Source: Staphylococcaceae bacterium UBA6286
GTDB lineage: Bacteria > Bacillota > Bacilli > Staphylococcales > Staphylococcaceae
DNA length: 15,818 bases
Assembly: GCA_002438305.1 (NCBI GenBank)
Contig: DJUI01000019.1
Location: forward strand, 451 to 16,268
Direction of reading: 5' to 3'
Under the pieces are notes generated by a model that made no database searches, was not told the DNA's origin, and was given only the letters and a program-made list of their open reading frames with translations. Shown here one piece after another: positions 12,831 to 15,818 of this stretch (positions within the stretch are counted from its first letter, which is position 1; each line of letters begins with the position of its first letter). A program made the position numbers and the translations under genes.

Positions 12831-12863
12831 CCCTTCATAATTTTAATTGTGAAGGGCTTTTTT
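12831..12863 (+). terminator. Intrinsic terminator after the EVE-domain gene
   Basis: A stem of 12 pairs with one G-U (12831-12842 with 12845-12856, core CCCTTCA/TGAAGGG) and a T tract (12858-12863), 66 bases after the stop codon. Confidence 0.88.
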
Positions 12864-12997
12864 GCAATGCTCTGAACAGAGAGCCAGCTGAGCTATACAA
12901 GATAGAAACATGCCAGGAAAGAGAGAGCCATAAAACGAATAGATGAACGACTCATACTGCTGCATCATTACTTATCCGATTGAGAGGTGTTTTTCTA

Positions 12998-13026
12998 TTG
13001 AATGTCAAGCAAAATAGAGTTAAACT
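12998..13026 (+). promoter_or_regulatory. Candidate promoter of the small exported protein
   Basis: TTGAAT (12998-13003), 17 bases, TAAACT (13021-13026). The predicted start near 13033 falls at the edge of a CodY-like box. Confidence 0.45.
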
Positions 13027-13031
13027 AAAGA

Positions 13032-13046
13032 AAATATCAGAAAATT
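13032..13046 (+). promoter_or_regulatory. CodY-like box
   Basis: AAATATCAGAAAATT differs from the CodY consensus AATTTTCWGAAAATT at two of 15 positions. It overlaps the predicted transcript start of the next gene, a position suited to repression when branched-chain amino acids and GTP are plentiful. AT-rich sequence makes chance matches likely. Confidence 0.4.
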
Positions 13047-13067
13047 CAGATAAGAGAAGGTGAAGCA

Positions 13068-13289
13068 GTGCGGAAAAAAATGATACTGACTCTCTGTTAT
13101 ATGGCACTGATGACTCTGTTCCTTAATCCTGACATCAGTTTGGCAGGTCAGGTCAGCTACAACAGGCACATACTATCGTTTACAGAAAGTACTGGTAAGA
13201 TTGATAGTAATGCCGTAGCGGCAGCATTATTGATTACCTTAATCGGTGGAATCTCTATTATCATCGAAAGAAAACGGGATGATAATTGA
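13068..13289 (+). CDS. Tiny exported protein with sorting-signal-like C-terminus
   Basis: A 73-residue protein with a signal peptide (MRKKMILTLCYMALMTLF, cleavage near SLAG at about residue 26) and a second hydrophobic segment (AVAAALLITLIGGISIII, about 49-66) followed by the basic tail ERKRDDN. The exposed part is only about 20 residues (GQVSYNRHILSFTESTGK). The order motif, hydrophobic stretch, positive tail resembles sortase substrates, but FTESTG is not a proper LPXTG. Small LPXTG proteins of like design occur in wall and surface-protein operons of lactobacilli. The GTG at 13068 is preceded by AAGGTG 5 bases upstream; starting at the ATG at 13080 would shorten the signal peptide. It precedes the SarA-type regulator and capsule genes. 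Confidence 0.72.
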   Translation: MRKKMILTLCYMALMTLFLNPDISLAGQVSYNRHILSFTESTGKIDSNAVAAALLITLIGGISIIIERKRDDN

Positions 13290-13535
13290 AGATTTAAGCC
13301 GGTAAGGTTTTTTTCTTTGGAAAAATAGCGGTCAATCATTCAACAGATGAACACCATTGAAATGTTTTATTATATGCATATTGTATATAAAATATAATGA
13401 AAATTATTCACTATACGAATTATTTTTGAGAAATCGAACGTATTATATAGTAAAAATATTAACGATACGTTAAAATATATGTATAAAGAGTATAACTGTC
13501 TCGATTGTATAGACAGAAAGGAAGGATAAGAAGGA
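13290..13535. other. AT-rich region upstream of the SarA-family gene
   Basis: No gene seen. It contains a promoter, TTAACG (13459-13464), 17 bases, TATAAA (13482-13487), whose -35 is the left arm of the palindrome TTAACG-ATA-CGTTAA (13459-13473). A second inverted repeat CTGTCT/AGACAG (13496-13501 and 13511-13516) would form a hairpin at the 5' end of the transcript. Another TATAAT at 13393-13398 has no good -35. Confidence 0.5.
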
Positions 13536-13937
13536 ATGCCGTTGAAAAAGAGCTTAGAGACATCTATGAACTTCTACGAAGCGCTGGGAAGAGAATATCA
13601 ATTACTCTATAATTTTACTGAAAAACATGAATTAAGTATACATGAATTTAAGTTATTGCTAATCATTTATAAGAACAAATCGATTCAATTAAGATCGATT
13701 ATTCAAAGTGAAATGATGAAGACGAATCAGATTAATAAATCTGTTAAAAATTTATATGATAAGAAGTTGATACATAAAGAAAGAGTACCGCTTGACGAAA
13801 GAACAGTAGAGCTGTCAATCCGGGAAGATCAGATGGACTATGTATCGAAGCTGATTAAAAGTTTTGCAACAGTTGTTGAGAAGTTCCAGGACGAAGATAG
13901 CCAACAGGAAGACAGCCAAAACGAAGATAATCAATAA
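13536..13937 (+). CDS. SarA-family winged-helix transcription regulator
   Basis: A 133-residue DNA-binding protein of the SarA/MarR group, which in staphylococci controls virulence, autolysis and capsule genes. The central part matches the single-domain SarA layout: LSIHEFKLLLIIYKNKSI, a helix-turn-helix (about 51-77, with NQINKSVKNLYDKKLI), and the wing PLDERTVELSI, where DERTV (87-91) is the SarA-family signature. The last 16 residues (QDEDSQQEDSQNEDNQ) form an acidic tail with repeated EDSQ that S. aureus SarA lacks. GGAAGGA lies 9 bases before the ATG at 13536. TTG at 13542 with AAGGA 6 bases before it is an alternative start (MKKSLETS). It has its own promoter and terminator and stands upstream of the capsule genes in the same direction. 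Confidence 0.88.
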   Translation: MPLKKSLETSMNFYEALGREYQLLYNFTEKHELSIHEFKLLLIIYKNKSIQLRSIIQSEMMKTNQINKSVKNLYDKKLIHKERVPLDERTVELSIREDQMDYVSKLIKSFATVVEKFQDEDSQQEDSQNEDNQ

Positions 13938-13947
13938 GCAACAGTAG

Positions 13948-13978
13948 AAAGAGCCTGCAGGAGCAGGCTCTTTTTGTA
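13948..13978 (+). terminator. Intrinsic terminator of the SarA-family gene
   Basis: An 11-base-pair stem AAAGAGCCTGC with GCAGGCTCTTT (13948-13958 with 13963-13973), loop AGGA, then TTG. It is 10 bases after the stop codon. Confidence 0.93.
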
Positions 13979-14246
13979 TAGACATAAAAAGTGAGAAAAT
14001 ACAACATTAATAATATATAAATTCCATACAAAAGTTTACTTATAAGTGTAGGCAGATGACATTTTTAATTGTAATATGATTATAGTATTATATAAATCAT
14101 ATCATTATTTGCATATTTTTAACACTATATATAGAGAGAAATGATATTGTAAATATTTGATTAAGATTTACTATCATCTTACATAGGTATGGTATTTTTA
14201 TGTATAATAAATAATGCACAATTAATTTAATTATTTAGGAGGAAGT
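13979..14246 (+). promoter_or_regulatory. AT-rich leader and promoter region of the capsule operon
   Basis: No gene seen. A perfect TATAAT at 14203-14208 lies 38 bases before capA with only a weak -35 (TTACAT, 14179-14184). A second candidate farther upstream is TTGTAA (14069-14074), 16 bases, TATAAA (14091-14096). The inverted repeat ATATGATT/AATCATAT (14074-14081 and 14095-14102) overlaps this upstream promoter, and GTAAAT/ATTTAC lies near 14155-14175. The long AT-rich sequence would suit binding by SarA-family proteins. Confidence 0.5.
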
Positions 14247-14927
14247 ATGGAAGAAGTCATTGATTTAAAGGAAGTGTTACACATCCTAAAAAAGAACTTC
14301 AAACTGATACTCGGTTTGATGATCACCTTCGCACTCATTGCAGGCCTCGTATCAACCTTACTAATGGACCCGGTCTACCAGTCAGAATCTCAAGTCATCG
14401 TCAATCAAAAGGGTAAAAATGCTGACGTCTACAACAACCCCGGACAAGTACAAACAAACTTACAGCTTATTAATACATACAGTCAGATGATTAACTCGAA
14501 AACGATACGTAAGCAGGTCGTTGACAATTTGGACCTTGATGTATCAGAGCAGTCACTGCAATCAAGAATTAGTGTGACGAGTGAAGCGGATTCACAGTTA
14601 ATGAAAATTAACGTCACAGGAGAAAACAAGAAAGAAACAGCGGAAATCGCTAATGAGCTGGCGACTATCGCACAACAAGAAGTGAAGCGTGTGATGGATG
14701 TTGATAACTTATCGATCTTCTCAAAAGCAGATCCAGATGAAGCGACATCACCGATTAAGCCGAGACCGCTCATGAACGTAGCGATTGCAGCGTTGTTAGG
14801 TCTGATATTAGGAACAGCGATAGCGTTCTTGAGAGAGATGCTGGATAACCGCTTGAATACAGAAGAAAAAATCGAAAAATACTTAGATTTACCGACACTT
14901 GGTAAGATCTATACGATTGAGAAGTAG
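14247..14927 (+). CDS. capA: Capsule chain-length/kinase activator CapA
   Basis: The 226-residue Wzz-type membrane protein is the activator subunit of a capsule tyrosine-kinase pair. It has two membrane segments (about 19-40 and 176-195) around an extracellular domain (QSESQVIVNQ, NLQLINTYSQMI, DNLSIFSKAD), the Pro-rich SPIKPRP before TM2, and a cytoplasmic tail ending EEKIEKYLDLPTLGKIYTIE that in S. aureus CapA1 activates CapB. Homology to S. aureus CapA is clear by eye. AGGAGGA is 4 bases before the ATG. The capB start follows the stop by 8 bases, so the genes are cotranscribed. Confidence 0.93.
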   Translation: MEEVIDLKEVLHILKKNFKLILGLMITFALIAGLVSTLLMDPVYQSESQVIVNQKGKNADVYNNPGQVQTNLQLINTYSQMINSKTIRKQVVDNLDLDVSEQSLQSRISVTSEADSQLMKINVTGENKKETAEIANELATIAQQEVKRVMDVDNLSIFSKADPDEATSPIKPRPLMNVAIAALLGLILGTAIAFLREMLDNRLNTEEKIEKYLDLPTLGKIYTIEK

Positions 14928-14935
14928 GTGACGTA

Positions 14936-15637
14936 ATGTTTAAGAGGAAGAAAAGAGAAGCAATCAATGCGCTCGAAATCATTAATAGACCGAAATCGGT
15001 AATCTCAGAGCAGTTTAGAACGTTGAGAACAAATATTCAATTTACTTCAGCAGATGTAGATATTAAACGACTGTTGATTACATCGTCAGAACAGTCAGAA
15101 GGTAAATCAACCGTATCAGCTAACCTTGCTGCATCATTTGCACAGGCCGGCCATCGAACATTACTGATAGATGGAGACATGCGTAAACCTACGCAGCATA
15201 AGATATTCGGTACATTGAATGTCAAGGGGTTATCGAACTTAATCGCAGGTCAAGTTGCTATGGATTCAGCAGTAACAGAGACAGCACAAGAACATCTGTA
15301 CTTGTTAACAGCAGGGCCCGTACCGCCGAATCCAGCTGAGCTGTTAGGGTCAGGAGCAATGGAACAATTGATGGATCAATTAGAAGACATGTACGACATC
15401 ATCATATTAGATACACCTCCTGTATTAGCAGTGGCGGATGCTAAGATAGTCAGTCATTTAGTAGACGGAACACTACTTGTCGTCAACTCTAAGAAAACAC
15501 ACCGAGAGAAAGTTATTGATGCTAAAGCAGAGCTTGAGAAGAGTACGTCAAGAGTATTAGGTGTAGTCATCAATGATTTAGATAAAAAGGAAGACGGCGA
15601 TTATTACTATTATTATGGTGAGAAGAACAACGGTTAA
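14936..15637 (+). CDS. capB: Capsule-synthesis tyrosine kinase CapB
   Basis: A 233-residue BY-kinase. Walker A is SEQSEGKST (51-59, Lys57), Walker A' LLIDGDMRKP (76-85) and Walker B IIILDTPP (155-162). The C-terminal tyrosine cluster is DYYYYYG (222-228), the autophosphorylation site in this family. EQFRTLRTNIQF near the N-terminus is the usual oligomer-forming helix. Phosphorylation by CapB with its membrane partner CapA controls polymerisation and export of capsule. AGGTG lies 5 bases before the ATG. The usual phosphatase gene capC does not follow; capE starts 29 bases after the stop. Confidence 0.95.
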   Translation: MFKRKKREAINALEIINRPKSVISEQFRTLRTNIQFTSADVDIKRLLITSSEQSEGKSTVSANLAASFAQAGHRTLLIDGDMRKPTQHKIFGTLNVKGLSNLIAGQVAMDSAVTETAQEHLYLLTAGPVPPNPAELLGSGAMEQLMDQLEDMYDIIILDTPPVLAVADAKIVSHLVDGTLLVVNSKKTHREKVIDAKAELEKSTSRVLGVVINDLDKKEDGDYYYYYGEKNNG

Positions 15638-15666
15638 TAGTGAATTACTAAAAAGCAGGTGGGCAT

Positions 15667-15818
15667 ATGTTTAAAGATAAAGTGTTATTAATCACAGGAG
15701 GAACAGGTTCATTCGGTAATGCTGTTATGGAACGATTCCTTAATACAGATATCAAAGAAGTTAGAATATTTTCACGTGATGAAAAGAAGCAAGATGACAT
15801 GCGTAAAAAATATAACAA
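15667..15818 (+). CDS. capE: CapE-like UDP-GlcNAc 4,6-dehydratase, N-terminal part
   Basis: The first 50 codons of a short-chain dehydrogenase/reductase, cut by the window end. MFKDKVLLITGGTGSFGNAV contains the NAD(P)-binding glycine motif TGGTGSFG (10-17), and IFSRDEKKQDDMRKKYN follows; both are nearly identical to S. aureus CapE as I recall it. CapE converts UDP-GlcNAc in the pathway to UDP-N-acetyl-L-fucosamine, a type 5/8 capsule precursor. AGGTGG lies about 4 bases before the ATG. Other family members (CapD, FlaA1 types) share the Rossmann motif, but the sequence after it favours CapE. Confidence 0.88.
   Translation, partial: MFKDKVLLITGGTGSFGNAVMERFLNTDIKEVRIFSRDEKKQDDMRKKYN

Noticed and set aside
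12870..12900. tRNA-like D-arm on the minus strand (TATAGCTCAGCTGG ... GAGC)
   Set aside because: Only the D-arm resembles a tRNA; the D-loop is too long, and no anticodon arm, T-arm or matching acceptor stem follows. At best a short remnant.
12943..13017. 24-codon plus-strand frame starting at ATG 12943
   Set aside because: No ribosome binding site and it overlaps the promoter of the next gene.
13981..14000. Possible CodY box before the capsule leader
   Set aside because: The best alignment has about five mismatches to the consensus.

Overview
The window looks like chromosomal DNA of a Staphylococcaceae member. The NorA-type efflux pump, the Sle1-type LysM/CHAP autolysin, the SarA-family regulator, the two staphylococcal-type thermonucleases and the capA-capB-capE start of a capsule cluster all read as close relatives of staphylococcal proteins. 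Codon use is richer in G/C than in S. aureus, so I favour a Macrococcus-like relative; this is an impression from protein similarity and composition, not a measured placement.

Layout. Positions 1-287 (minus) hold the start of a NorA-like pump. It diverges from a plus-strand set of three unrecognised genes (464-2552): a soluble protein, a small membrane protein and a lipoprotein. Positions 2601-4810 are all minus strand: ykvA-like, hemolysin III, a small hydrophilic stress-type protein, an intrinsic terminator, then four very small genes, three of them strongly acidic and one a membrane peptide. A 400-base intergenic region with several regulatory-looking elements precedes the plus-strand sle1-like autolysin (5235-6290), followed by a lipoprotein. 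Two tandem secreted nucleases (7067-8512, minus) diverge from a YeiH-type transporter and a 24-residue membrane microprotein. A membrane-anchored beta-helix protein (minus) diverges from a protein with two EVE domains fused to an AAA-like module that has lost its P-loop. From about 12.8 kb the DNA becomes AT-rich: a tiny exported protein with a sorting-signal-like tail, a SarA-family regulator, a long AT-rich leader, then capA, capB and the start of capE.

Most genes act at the cell envelope: drug export, lipoproteins, peptidoglycan hydrolysis, secreted nucleases, a polysaccharide-lyase-like beta-helix protein and capsule synthesis. CapA and CapB would form the membrane activator/tyrosine kinase pair that controls capsule polymer production, while CapE makes a sugar-nucleotide precursor. 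The regulator next to the capsule cluster and a CodY-like box nearby suggest control by growth and nutrient state.

The best candidates for something undescribed are the double-EVE/pseudo-AAA protein, the string of tiny acidic genes behind an internal terminator, and the microproteins. The window cuts norA and capE at its edges; neither is shown to be broken.
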